The translations under genes and the position numbers were made by a program. A stretch of DNA of 64,000 nt from VFMC01 sp050248155 (GTDB lineage Bacteria > Actinomycetota > Acidimicrobiia > Acidimicrobiales > Ilumatobacteraceae), in NCBI GenBank assembly GCA_050248155.1, contig JBFWSW010000015.1, positions 1 through 64,000 of the forward strand. The letters run 5' to 3'. Of this stretch, positions 36,414 to 45,344 are shown piece after piece; within the stretch, counting starts at the first letter, position 1, and each line of letters begins with the position of its first letter. The notes below the pieces were generated by a model that saw only the letters and a program-made list of their open reading frames with translations, had not been told where the DNA came from and did not search any database.

Positions 36414-37708
36414 TCAGGGGAGGATGCGCTTCAAGGCCGGGCGGGCCTCGCCGACGACGTAGAGGCTGCCGGTGACGAGGACGGCGTCGTCGGCTCCGGC
36501 GAGCCCCACCGCTCGGGCGCACGCTTGGTCGACCGTGCCGCACTCGATCACCTCGTCGCAACCGAGGTCGAGCGCGGCCTTGGTGAGCTCGCCCGCTGGC
36601 AGCCCGCGGGGCGAGGGCGCGGTGCACGTGAGGACGACATCGAACTCGGTGGCCCGCAGCGCGGCGAGCATCTCGGTGGGATCGCGGCTCTGCAGGCAGC
36701 CGACGACCAGGATGCGCTTCCCCGCCGGATCGAAGTCCTCGAAGAACACCCCCGATGAGGTGTCGGCACCGGCCGGGTTGTGCGCGCCATCGACGATGAC
36801 GAGCGGCTGATGGCCCATCACCTCGAACCTGCCGGGCATGACGACGTCGGCGAAGCCCTCGCGCACGACGTCGTCACCGAGCGGAGCGGCGAAGAAGGCC
36901 TCGACGGCGGTGAGCGCGGCTGCCGCGTTGTCGGCCTGATGACGTCCGTGCAACGGCACGAACACGCCCGGGTACACCGTCGTCGGCGTGCGCAGGTCGA
37001 CGACGCGGCCGCCGAGCGCCAGCTGGTTCTCGACCACGTCGAACTCCTCGCCGCGGACGAACCGGGTGGCCCCGCCGGCGTCGACGAAGATCTGCACGAG
37101 CTCGGGGTCGGTCTCGCCGATCACCACCGCGCTGCCGGGCTTGATGATGCCCGACTTCTCGCGGGCGATGTCGGCCCGGGTGGGTCCGGCGTACTCGTTG
37201 TGGTCCATCGCCACGTTGGTGACCACAGCGACCTGCGCCTCGCAGACGTTGGTCGCGTCCCATCGACCGAGCAGGCCGACCTCGACGACCGCGACGTCGA
37301 CTGCGACGTCGGCGAACCAGCGGAACGCAGCTGCCGTGACCGCCTCGAAGTACGACGGCCGCACGGCGGCCATCACCTCGAGCTGGGCGATCGCCGCGAT
37401 CTGCTCGGCGAACTCGTCGTCGCCGATCGGCTCGCCGTCGCGGGCGATCCGCTCGTTCAGCCGCTCGAGGTGCGGGCTCGTGTACGTCCCCACGGTGAGG
37501 CCCTGCGCCATCAACAGGCGCGTGATCATCTGCGTCGTCGAGCCCTTGCCGTTCGTCCCCGTGACGTGGATGGTGGGGTACGACAACTGCGGGTCGCCCA
37601 TCACGCCGACCAGCGTTCGGATGCGTTCGAGGGTGGGTGACTCGATGCGCCCCGTGGTGTCGTAGCCGGCGTGATCGTCGAGGTACGCCAGCGCCTGGGC
37701 GTAGTCCA

Positions 37709-37709
<1 letters not shown>
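36414..37709 (-). CDS. folC: Folylpolyglutamate / dihydrofolate synthase
   Basis: A 431-residue Mur-ligase-family enzyme that adds glutamates to folates (and possibly glutamate to dihydropteroate). The ATP loop HVTGTNGKGSTTQMI, the substrate-side SPHLERLNERI, the carbamylated-lysine region MDHNEYAGPTRADIAREKSG and the C-terminal domain VIVDGAHNPAGA are all present. ATG overlaps the clpX stop by one base (TGATG), so translation is coupled. Confidence 0.92.
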
Positions 37710-38992
<1,283 letters not shown>

Positions 38993-39019
38993 GTTGTGTC
39001 TCCCCCTCGGTCCTGGTGA

Positions 39020-39652
39020 TCAGCGGATGGGACCCGTACGGTCGACATTCTGTCGCGACGACAGCACATCGTCGATGATGCCATATTCCACAGCCTCCTT
39101 CGCCTCCATGACGAAGTCACGGTCGGTGTCGGAGTGGATGCGCTCCATGGTCTGGCCGGTGTGGCGGGCGAGGATCTCCTCGAGCAGCTCGCGCATGCGC
39201 AGGATCTCCTTCGCAGCGATCTCGAGGTCGGTGACCTGGCCGTACCCGACCTGGCCGTAGGGCTGGTGGAGCAGGATGCGGCTGTGCGGGAGGGCGAGCC
39301 GCTTGCCCTTCGTGCCCGCTGCCAGCAGCACCGCGGCCGCCGAGGCGGCCTGGCCGAGGCAGATGGTGGCGATGTCGTTCTTGATGAACTGCATCGTGTC
39401 GTAGATGGCGAACAGCGCCGAGATGTCGCCACCCGGGCTGTTGATGTAGATGTTGATGTCCTTGTCGGGGTTCTCCGACTCGAGGTGGATGAGCTGCGCG
39501 CAGATGACGCTGGCGACCACGTCGTCGATCGGCGTCTGCAGGAAGATGATGTTGTCCTTCAGCAGCCGGCTGTACAGGTCGTAGGTGCGCTCGCCGCGAC
39601 TGGTCTGCTCGACCACGTACGGCATCGGGATCGAGTTGCGCATCTCACTCAT
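39020..39652 (-). CDS. clpP: ATP-dependent Clp protease proteolytic subunit ClpP
   Basis: A 210-residue serine protease subunit. The catalytic Ser is in GQAASAAAVLLAAG (most ClpP have GxAASMGAxLL), His in LPHSRILLHQP and Asp in SDTDRDFVM; YINSPGGDISALFAIYDTMQ is the family block. ATG 39652 overlaps the tig stop by eight bases (ATGAGTGA); an in-frame ATG at 39643 is the alternative start. Only one clpP is visible, whereas many actinobacteria carry two adjacent copies. Confidence 0.95.
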   Translation of the reverse strand: MSEMRNSIPMPYVVEQTSRGERTYDLYSRLLKDNIIFLQTPIDDVVASVICAQLIHLESENPDKDINIYINSPGGDISALFAIYDTMQFIKNDIATICLGQAASAAAVLLAAGTKGKRLALPHSRILLHQPYGQVGYGQVTDLEIAAKEILRMRELLEEILARHTGQTMERIHSDTDRDFVMEAKEAVEYGIIDDVLSSRQNVDRTGPIR

Positions 39653-41036
39653 GGTCGTGGTCGTGTCCCTCGTGGTCGTGGTCGTGGTCGTGGGCGGCGT
39701 GGTCATGGTCGTGGTCGCCGAGCACCAGGTCGCGGTCGATCGGCTGACCCTCGGGGTCGACGATCTCGACGTGGTGCACCAACCAGTCGAGCGCCTGGGT
39801 CTTGCGCAGGTTGGCGACGAGGTCGGTGACGGCGTCGTTCTGCTCGTACGCCCGCTTGACCTGTGCCTTCTTCTGGCGGACCTGCACGGCGATGCGCTCG
39901 TACTCGGCGTCGAGCTCGGCATCGCCGACCTCGATGCCCTCGGCCGCGGCGACAGCACGCAGCGCGAGGTCGACCTTGACGGCCTTCACCGACTGGACCT
40001 TCAGCGTCTCGATGAAGGAGTTCGCGTCCTGACCGGTGGCGCTGAGCCACTGGTCGAGCGAGATGCCCCGCGACTGGAACTGCTGCACCGTGTTCTGCAC
40101 GCGCGACTGCAGATCGCCGTTCACCATCGCCTCGGGCGGCTCGACATCGACCAGGTCGGCGAGCGCCGTGGTGACGGCGTCGATGAAGCCGTTGCGAACC
40201 TGGTTGAGCTTCGCCTCGCCGAGTCGCTCGGCGATCGACGCACGGTAGGCCTCGACGGTGTCGAACTCACCGATGTTCTCGTCGACCCACTCGTCGGTGA
40301 GCTCGGGCAGCACCATCTCTTGGACGTTGGTGACGTTGACCTCGAAGTCGGCCGGCTCATCTGTGCCGTTCGGTGTAGCGGTGAACCGGAGCTCGGCCCC
40401 CTTCACGGCGCCCAGCAGCTCGGCATCGAAGCCGGGGGCAACCCATCCCTTGCCGACCTCGTACAGCCAGTCCTCGGTGCTGAGGCCGGCGACCGGCTCG
40501 CCGTCGCGCGTGCCGTTGAGGTCGAGGGTGACGTGATCGCCGGACTGGATCGGACGATCGACGTCGACCAGTGATCCGTGGCGCACGAGCTCGGCCCGCA
40601 CCGCCTGGTCGATCTCGTCGTCGCTCGCGACGGGTGACGGCAGCTCGACGCGCAGGCCGCCGTAGCCGGGCACCGTGATCTCGGGCCGGAGCTCGCACGT
40701 GGCGTCGAAGGCGACGGGGCCTTCCTCCATGCCGCTCGTGATGTCGACCTCGGGGGTGGCGATGAGGTCGATGTCGTGTTCGCGGACCGCCTCGGCGAGG
40801 TAGTTCGGGATGGCGTCGCGCAGCGCTTGCTCGCGTGCCGGGGCGAGCCCGATGCGGGCCTCGAGGACCTTGCGGGGCACCTTGCCGTTGCGGAACCCGG
40901 GGAGCTTGACCTCCTTCGCGATCTTCCGGAAGGCCTGGTCGATGTCGCGATCGAACTCGGATTCGTCGACGGTGAGGGAGAGCTTCACGCGGTGCTTGCC
41001 GGGCGCTTCCTCGAGCGTTTCGAGCGTGCTTTTCAC
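39645..41036 (-). CDS. tig: Trigger factor
   Basis: A 463-residue ribosome-bound chaperone with peptidyl-prolyl isomerase activity. The ribosome-binding tail signature LPGFRNGKVPRKVLEARIG is in the N-terminal domain, followed by the FKBP-like domain (SGDHVTLDLNGTRDGEPVAG) and a helical C-terminal domain. The last 26 residues form a His/Asp-rich tail with ten histidines (DHDHDHAAHDHDHDHEGH), reminiscent of metal-binding tails of SlyD. GTG start at 41036 with minus-strand TAGGCT nine bases upstream. First gene of the clp operon. Confidence 0.94.
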   Translation of the reverse strand: MKSTLETLEEAPGKHRVKLSLTVDESEFDRDIDQAFRKIAKEVKLPGFRNGKVPRKVLEARIGLAPAREQALRDAIPNYLAEAVREHDIDLIATPEVDITSGMEEGPVAFDATCELRPEITVPGYGGLRVELPSPVASDDEIDQAVRAELVRHGSLVDVDRPIQSGDHVTLDLNGTRDGEPVAGLSTEDWLYEVGKGWVAPGFDAELLGAVKGAELRFTATPNGTDEPADFEVNVTNVQEMVLPELTDEWVDENIGEFDTVEAYRASIAERLGEAKLNQVRNGFIDAVTTALADLVDVEPPEAMVNGDLQSRVQNTVQQFQSRGISLDQWLSATGQDANSFIETLKVQSVKAVKVDLALRAVAAAEGIEVGDAELDAEYERIAVQVRQKKAQVKRAYEQNDAVTDLVANLRKTQALDWLVHHVEIVDPEGQPIDRDLVLGDHDHDHAAHDHDHDHEGHDHDHE

Positions 41037-41045
41037 AGGGCGCTG

Positions 41046-41051
41046 AGCCTA
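41046..41051 (-). promoter_or_regulatory. -10 box of the tig-clp operon
   Basis: Minus-strand TAGGCT, identical to the pspA and deoC boxes, ends nine bases before GTG 41036, giving a leader of only a few bases. Confidence 0.45.
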
Positions 41052-41113
41052 TCGACCCGGCGACCTGATCGACGGTTGCTGCCGGGCGCACCTCCGTCGG
41101 GCAGAATGGCGTC

Positions 41114-41389
41114 ATGCCGACCTGGAAGCCGCACGCCCTCGCCAAGCCGCATCCCGACCAGCTCGACTTGCGCAACGGCGACCGGGTCGTGTCGATTGCC
41201 GAGCTGCCGTCGGTCCCCGTCGGCACGCCGGGCAAGGTGATCCTGTCGAACGGCTTCAACTGGCAGCGCTACCGCGTGCTGTTCGAGAACGGCGAGGAGC
41301 TCGGCGACCTCGACGGTCGCAACATCGAGCCCACCGGTCGCACGGCCAAGCGGCTCGCCAAGGCGAAGGCCAAGGCCGCCCGCCAGTAA
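41114..41389 (+). CDS. Small basic protein of unknown function
   Basis: A 91-residue protein, divergent from tig. The middle (GDRVVSIAELPSVPVGTPGK then RYRVLFENGEELGDLDGRNI) looks like a small SH3-like beta barrel, and the C-terminus is a Lys/Arg/Ala helix (AKRLAKAKAKAARQ) that could bind nucleic acid or ribosomes. No family is recognised with confidence. CAGAAT at 41102-41107 ends six bases before the ATG, fitting leaderless expression. Confidence 0.7.
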   Translation: MPTWKPHALAKPHPDQLDLRNGDRVVSIAELPSVPVGTPGKVILSNGFNWQRYRVLFENGEELGDLDGRNIEPTGRTAKRLAKAKAKAARQ

Positions 41390-41403
41390 GTCCCGCCGGC
41401 ACT

Positions 41404-41422
41404 CGGCTCGCGACCCGAGCCG
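41404..41422 (+). terminator. Hairpin after the small basic protein gene
   Basis: CGGCTCG and CGAGCCG form a perfect seven-base-pair stem with a five-base loop, 15 bases after the stop at 41389. There is no T-tract. Confidence 0.4.
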
Positions 41423-41445
41423 CTTCCACCAAACCGGATCGGCAC

Positions 41446-41464
41446 CGGCTCCGAACAGGAGCCG
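41446..41464 (+). promoter_or_regulatory. Hairpin that buries the ribosome site of the cupredoxin gene
   Basis: CGGCTCC (41446-41452) and GGAGCCG (41458-41464) can pair perfectly around a five-base loop. The right arm contains the AGGAG ribosome site and ends directly against ATG 41465, so a folded mRNA would block initiation. Confidence 0.45.
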
Positions 41465-42244
41465 ATGTCCGCCGAGCCAGCCCTCCCGCACCGCACCGCG
41501 GGGAGCGCGCTGCGCATCGTCGCGGCGGTGGCGCTGGTCGTCGGCGGCCTCGTCCACCTGCAGCTGTACTTCGACGGCTACCGCGACGTGCCGAACGCGA
41601 ACCTCGGCCGGTCGTTCCTGCTGAACGGGTTCGGCTCGGCGGCCATCGCCCTCGCCCTCGTCGCGCGCCGCGAGGCGGTCGTCCGCCTGGCCGCGGTCGC
41701 GATGGTCGTCGGCACGCTCGTGGCGTTCACGCTCAGCCGCACCGATCGTGGTGTCTTCGGCTTCACCGAGTCGGGCTTCGAGCCCTCGCCTCAGGCGGCG
41801 CTGGCCCTCATCTCCGAGGTCGTCGCACTCGTGGCGCTCGCCCTCACGTTCGCGCCGGCGGTCGGTGCTGGGCGCTCCGTGCCGATCCGGATCGCCGGGC
41901 CGGCCGGAGCCGCCCTGGCCATCGCGACTGCGGTCCTGTGCATCGCGTGGGACGAGGGCGAGCGCACGCCGGCCGCCGCTGCGCCGGACGCGCGTGCCGA
42001 CTCGGTCGCGATCGCCGGCTTTGCGTTCACCCCGGCACGGCTGACCGTCCCCGTCGGCGCCACGGTCACGTGGACCAACGGTGACCGCTTCGCCCACAGC
42101 GTCGACGCCGCCGACGACTCCTTCGTGAGCGAGCCCCTCGACCAGGGCACGTCCTTCAGCCACACCTTCGACGCCGCGGGCACCTTCGCCTACATCTGCG
42201 GCATCCATCCCTCGATGGCCGGAACGGTCGTCGTCACGGAGTGA
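41465..42244 (+). CDS. Membrane protein with C-terminal cupredoxin (plastocyanin-like) domain
   Basis: A 259-residue protein. Roughly residues 15-160 hold four to five hydrophobic helices (LRIVAAVALVVGGLVHLQLY, LALISEVVALVALALTFAPA, AGAALAIATAVLCIAW). A linker leads to a cupredoxin domain (VAIAGFAFTPARLTVPVGAT) with type 1 copper ligands His in RFAHSVDA and Cys, His, Met in YICGIHPSM. The copper domain should face outward. It may transfer electrons or bind copper. Followed by two ferritin-like genes on the same strand, which hints at a shared metal or redox role. Confidence 0.82.
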   Translation: MSAEPALPHRTAGSALRIVAAVALVVGGLVHLQLYFDGYRDVPNANLGRSFLLNGFGSAAIALALVARREAVVRLAAVAMVVGTLVAFTLSRTDRGVFGFTESGFEPSPQAALALISEVVALVALALTFAPAVGAGRSVPIRIAGPAGAALAIATAVLCIAWDEGERTPAAAAPDARADSVAIAGFAFTPARLTVPVGATVTWTNGDRFAHSVDAADDSFVSEPLDQGTSFSHTFDAAGTFAYICGIHPSMAGTVVVTE

Positions 42245-42287
42245 CCCTTCGCGTCACCCGGCACAGCCCCGAACAAAGGAGACCACT

Positions 42288-43019
42288 GTGGAGATCAGCG
42301 AGCAGACCCTTCGCGCCCTCGTGGAGGGGGTGGACGACCAGCACCGCGACGGCATGACATCGATGGCCGACGACATCCGCGAGCTCCACAGCGAGACCCG
42401 CCGGTTCCGATCGGTGACGGTGCGGTCGGCGCAGCACCGCCGGGTGCGGCGCGCGGCAGGTGCGGCGGCGGCGGTGACGATCGGGTCGCAGGTGCTGCCG
42501 ATCCACAGCCTGCTCCCCCGCGCTGCCGCGGCGAGCGGCGACGCGGGCATCGCCGCGTTCGCCGAGAGCGTCGAGCTGACGGCGGTCGCCGCGTACGGCG
42601 CGGCTGCCGACAGCGGGCTCGTCACCACGCCCGCCGTGCTGCAGGCTGCCATGACCTTCAGCGGGCACCACGGCGAGCACGCCGCAGCGTTCGGCGCCGC
42701 AGCCGGCGACGCCGCGACCGGCATGCTGAACCAGGCCTTGCTCGACGCGCTGTCCCCCGGCCTGCAGGCGGCGAAGTCCGAGAAGGACGTCGTCAAGTTG
42801 GCGTACGACCTCGAGAACGCCGCGGCTGCCACCTACCTCTTCGCCCTCGGCGCGCTCGAGTCGGTGGCTGAACTGCAGCTGACCGCATCGATCCTGCCGG
42901 TCGAGGCACAGCACGCGGTGGTGCTCGGCCAGGTGATCGGAGCCGACCCGAAGACGATGCTGCCGCCGTTCGAGACCGAGACGGCCTTCGTCGATCCCGC
43001 CAAGTTCCCCGTCGGCTGA
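42288..43019 (+). CDS. Ferritin-like domain protein, first paralogue
   Basis: A 243-residue protein with an Arg-rich stretch and a hydrophobic segment (RRVRRAAGAAAAVTIGSQVL) that may be an export signal or anchor, then a four-helix ferritin-like domain. Candidate diiron ligands follow the E, ExxH, E, ExxH pattern: ESVELTAVAAYGA, HHGEHAAAF, YDLENAAAATY and PVEAQHAVVL. It closely resembles the next gene, so the pair arose by duplication. GTG 42288 has AAAGGAG upstream. Enzymatic activity is not known. Confidence 0.78.
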   Translation: MEISEQTLRALVEGVDDQHRDGMTSMADDIRELHSETRRFRSVTVRSAQHRRVRRAAGAAAAVTIGSQVLPIHSLLPRAAAASGDAGIAAFAESVELTAVAAYGAAADSGLVTTPAVLQAAMTFSGHHGEHAAAFGAAAGDAATGMLNQALLDALSPGLQAAKSEKDVVKLAYDLENAAAATYLFALGALESVAELQLTASILPVEAQHAVVLGQVIGADPKTMLPPFETETAFVDPAKFPVG

Positions 43020-43060
43020 GTTGCCGTGGACCGAAGCCCCAGCAGAGAAACGAGACCGAT

Positions 43061-44079
43061 GTGAACCACGACCAGATCCGCCGTGAGGCCCGGGCGAGCG
43101 AAGCCGAGCACCGCGCCTCCATGTCACCCTTCGCCAGCGCGATGTCGCGCTTCCTCGACCGCGAGTCGCGCACCCAGGAGGAGTCGTCCGCCGCGTTGCT
43201 CGGCGGGCTGACCCGCCGATCGCTCTTCCGCATCGGCGGGGTGAGCATCGCCGGCGCCGCACTGCTCGCCGCCTGCGGAGGCGACGACGACACCGCGACG
43301 ACCTCCGGCAGCACGGCGACGACGATGGCGCCGGGCACCACGATGGCTCCTGCGACGACGGTGGCGATGTCGAGCGATGTCATCATGCTGCGCACCATCT
43401 CGTCGCTCGAGAACCTCGCCGTCGCTGCGTACCAGATCGCGATCGACTCGGGTCTCGTGACGACGTCAGCTGTCGGCGACGCGGCGAAGCTGTTCCAGAG
43501 CCACCACATGGAGCACGCGCAGTTCTTCCAGGCGGCGACGACCAACGCCGGCGGCGAGCCGTTCACCGACCCGAACCCCGCGGTGCTCGCACAGCTGCAG
43601 CCGACGATCGATGCGCTGCAGGACGAGCAGGGCGTGGTGCAGCTCGCCCTCGACCTCGAGCGTGCCGCAGCCGCCAGCTACCAGTCGGGTGTCGGCGTCG
43701 TGATGGACACGTCGTTGAACAAGGCGCTGATGAGCGTCGGCGGCGTCGAAGCCCGTCACGCNNNNNNNNNNNNNNNNNNNNNNNNNNNNNNNNNNNNNNN
43801 NNNNNNNNNNNNNNNNNNNNNNNNNNNNNNNNNNNNNNNNNNNNNNNNNNNNNNNNNNNNNTGGTGCAGCTCGCCCTCGACCTCGAGCGTGCCGCAGCCG
43901 CCAGCTACCAGTCGGGTGTCGGCGTCGTGATGGACACGTCGTTGAACAAGGCGCTGATGAGCGTCGGCGGCGTCGAAGCCCGTCACGCGGCCGTCCTCGC
44001 CGGCGTGCTGATGACGGATCCGGTCCCGCGGGCCTTCGGCACCACCGAGGGCGCGGTCCCCGCCGGCACCGGCGTCTGA
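43061..44079 (+). CDS. Ferritin-like domain lipoprotein, second paralogue (split by an assembly gap)
   Basis: The N-terminus has a twin-arginine motif (LTRRSLFRIGG), a hydrophobic core and a lipobox (LLAAC), so it is a probable Tat-exported lipoprotein. A Thr/Ser/Ala linker leads to a ferritin-like domain with ligands in SLENLAVAAYQ, HHMEHAQFF, LDLERAAAASY and GVEARHAAVL. A run of 100 N (43762-43861) interrupts it. The 127 bases before and after the gap are identical. Merging them gives 792 bases, an unbroken 263-residue frame ending VPAGTGV, so the gene is intact in the organism. Confidence 0.85.
43635..43761 (+). repeat. Contig-end overlap, left copy (assembly artefact)
   Basis: These 127 bases are identical to 43862-43988 and directly abut the N run. 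The length matches a common de Bruijn k-mer size, so it is most likely an unmerged contig overlap and not a biological duplication. Confidence 0.9.
43762..43861. other. Assembly gap of exactly 100 N
   Basis: A fixed-length placeholder joining two contigs that actually overlap by 127 bases. There is probably no missing sequence here. Confidence 0.95.
43862..43988 (+). repeat. Contig-end overlap, right copy (assembly artefact)
   Basis: Second copy of the 127-base overlap; reading continues past it into the true C-terminus of the ferritin-like lipoprotein. Confidence 0.9.
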
Positions 44080-44090
44080 GCCCCGGACAC

Positions 44091-44139
44091 CAACTTCGGG
44101 GCTGGCGGGCGAGAAACCGCACCCTCAGCCCCGAAGTTG
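44091..44139 (+). terminator. Long hairpin after the ferritin-like lipoprotein gene
   Basis: CAACTTCGGGGCTG (44091-44104) and CAGCCCCGAAGTTG (44126-44139) are perfect 14-base arms around 21 bases, with a short inner GCGG/CCGC pair. It starts 11 bases after the stop. No T-tract; it may protect the 3' end or terminate transcription. Confidence 0.55.
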
Positions 44140-44166
44140 CGTCTCGGTGTGGCAGTGTCTGCTGCC

Positions 44167-45339
44167 GTGACAGGCTCGCTCCAGCATCGGTTCCCCGGCG
44201 TCGCCAACGGATGGGCGCGGTTCGACGCGCCGGCAGGCACGCAGATGGTCGACACGGCCATCGAGGCCATGTCCGCCTGGATGGCGAGTGGGTCGACGGC
44301 CGCGGCGAGCGACCTGTTCGCCGCTGCTGCCGATTGCGCTGCCGTCCAGTCGCGAGCGCGGGCGATGGTCGGGCAATTGCTCGGCGCCGACCCGATGGGA
44401 GTCTGCTTCGGGCCGAACATGACGACGCTGACCTTCTCGTTCAGCCGTGCCGTCGGGGCGACGCTACGACCCGGCGACAAGGTGCTCGGCACGCGGCTCG
44501 ACCACGACGCGAACGTCACGCCGTGGTTCCGCGCGTGCGAACAAGCGGGGGCCGAGCACGTGCTCGCGCCGTTCGATGTCGCGACCGGCACGTTGCCGCC
44601 CGAGATCGTGATCGACCTCATCGACGAGCGCACGCGGTGGGTGACGCTGCCCGGCGCCTCGAACCTGCTCGGCACGGCACCCGACCTCAAGCCGATCATC
44701 GATGCCGCCCATGGCGTCGGCGCGCGCGTGTTCATCGACGCGGTCGCGCTCGCGCCGCACCACCGCATCGACATCGCCGCGCTCGGCTGCGACGCTCTCG
44801 CCACCTCGCCGTACAAGTGGTACGGGCCGCACATGGGGGTGCTCTGGTGCGAGCCCGAACTGCTCGACTCGCTGCCGGTCTTCAAGGTGCGGCCTGCCTC
44901 CGACTCCGGGCCGGCACGCTTCGAGACCGGAATGCCGAACTGGGAGGGCATCGCCGGCGTCGAGGCGGCGGCGCGCTTCCTCGTCGAGGAGGGCCTCGAC
45001 CGCATCGCCGAGTACGAGAACGCCGTCTTCGAGCCATTGCTCACCGGTCTGCAGTCGATCTCGGGAGTGCGTGTCTACGGACCCACCGGCATGGACGGCC
45101 GTACGCCGACCGCCGCGTTCACGATCGACGGTGTTGCACCGTACGACGCAGCTCGGGCGATGGCTGCCGAGCAGATCGCGGTGTGGGACGGACACAACTA
45201 CGCGGTGGAGGTGGTCGACTCGCTCGGGCTGGCCGACAGCGGCGGCGTCGTGCGCGCCGGGCTCGCCCGCTACATCAGCGACGACGACGTGCAGCGCCTG
45301 CTGCGCGTGGTCGACCGCCTCGCCTCACGACGCGGCTGA
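44167..45339 (+). CDS. Class V aminotransferase, cysteine-desulfurase-like
   Basis: A 390-residue PLP enzyme with the start RFPGVANGWARFDAPAGTQM typical of the VC1184-type cysteine-desulfurase-like group. The PLP Lys is in ATSPYKWYGPHMGVLW, and FIDAVALAPHHRIDIAAL holds the Asp and His near the cofactor. The conserved Cys loop of true IscS/SufS desulfurases is not seen at the expected C-terminal position, so sulfur transfer is doubtful. The substrate is unknown. It stands alone after the ferritin-like genes. Confidence 0.82.
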   Translation: MTGSLQHRFPGVANGWARFDAPAGTQMVDTAIEAMSAWMASGSTAAASDLFAAAADCAAVQSRARAMVGQLLGADPMGVCFGPNMTTLTFSFSRAVGATLRPGDKVLGTRLDHDANVTPWFRACEQAGAEHVLAPFDVATGTLPPEIVIDLIDERTRWVTLPGASNLLGTAPDLKPIIDAAHGVGARVFIDAVALAPHHRIDIAALGCDALATSPYKWYGPHMGVLWCEPELLDSLPVFKVRPASDSGPARFETGMPNWEGIAGVEAAARFLVEEGLDRIAEYENAVFEPLLTGLQSISGVRVYGPTGMDGRTPTAAFTIDGVAPYDAARAMAAEQIAVWDGHNYAVEVVDSLGLADSGGVVRAGLARYISDDDVQRLLRVVDRLASRRG

Positions 45340-45344
45340 CGGCA

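Noticed and set aside
43635..43988. A genuine tandem duplication inside the ferritin-like gene
   Set aside because: Copies are identical over exactly 127 bases, separated by exactly 100 N, and merging restores the frame; an assembly artefact explains everything.
44167..45339. Calling the class V aminotransferase a true cysteine desulfurase (IscS/SufS)
   Set aside because: The PLP Lys region fits, but the catalytic Cys loop is not visible and no Fe-S assembly genes are nearby.
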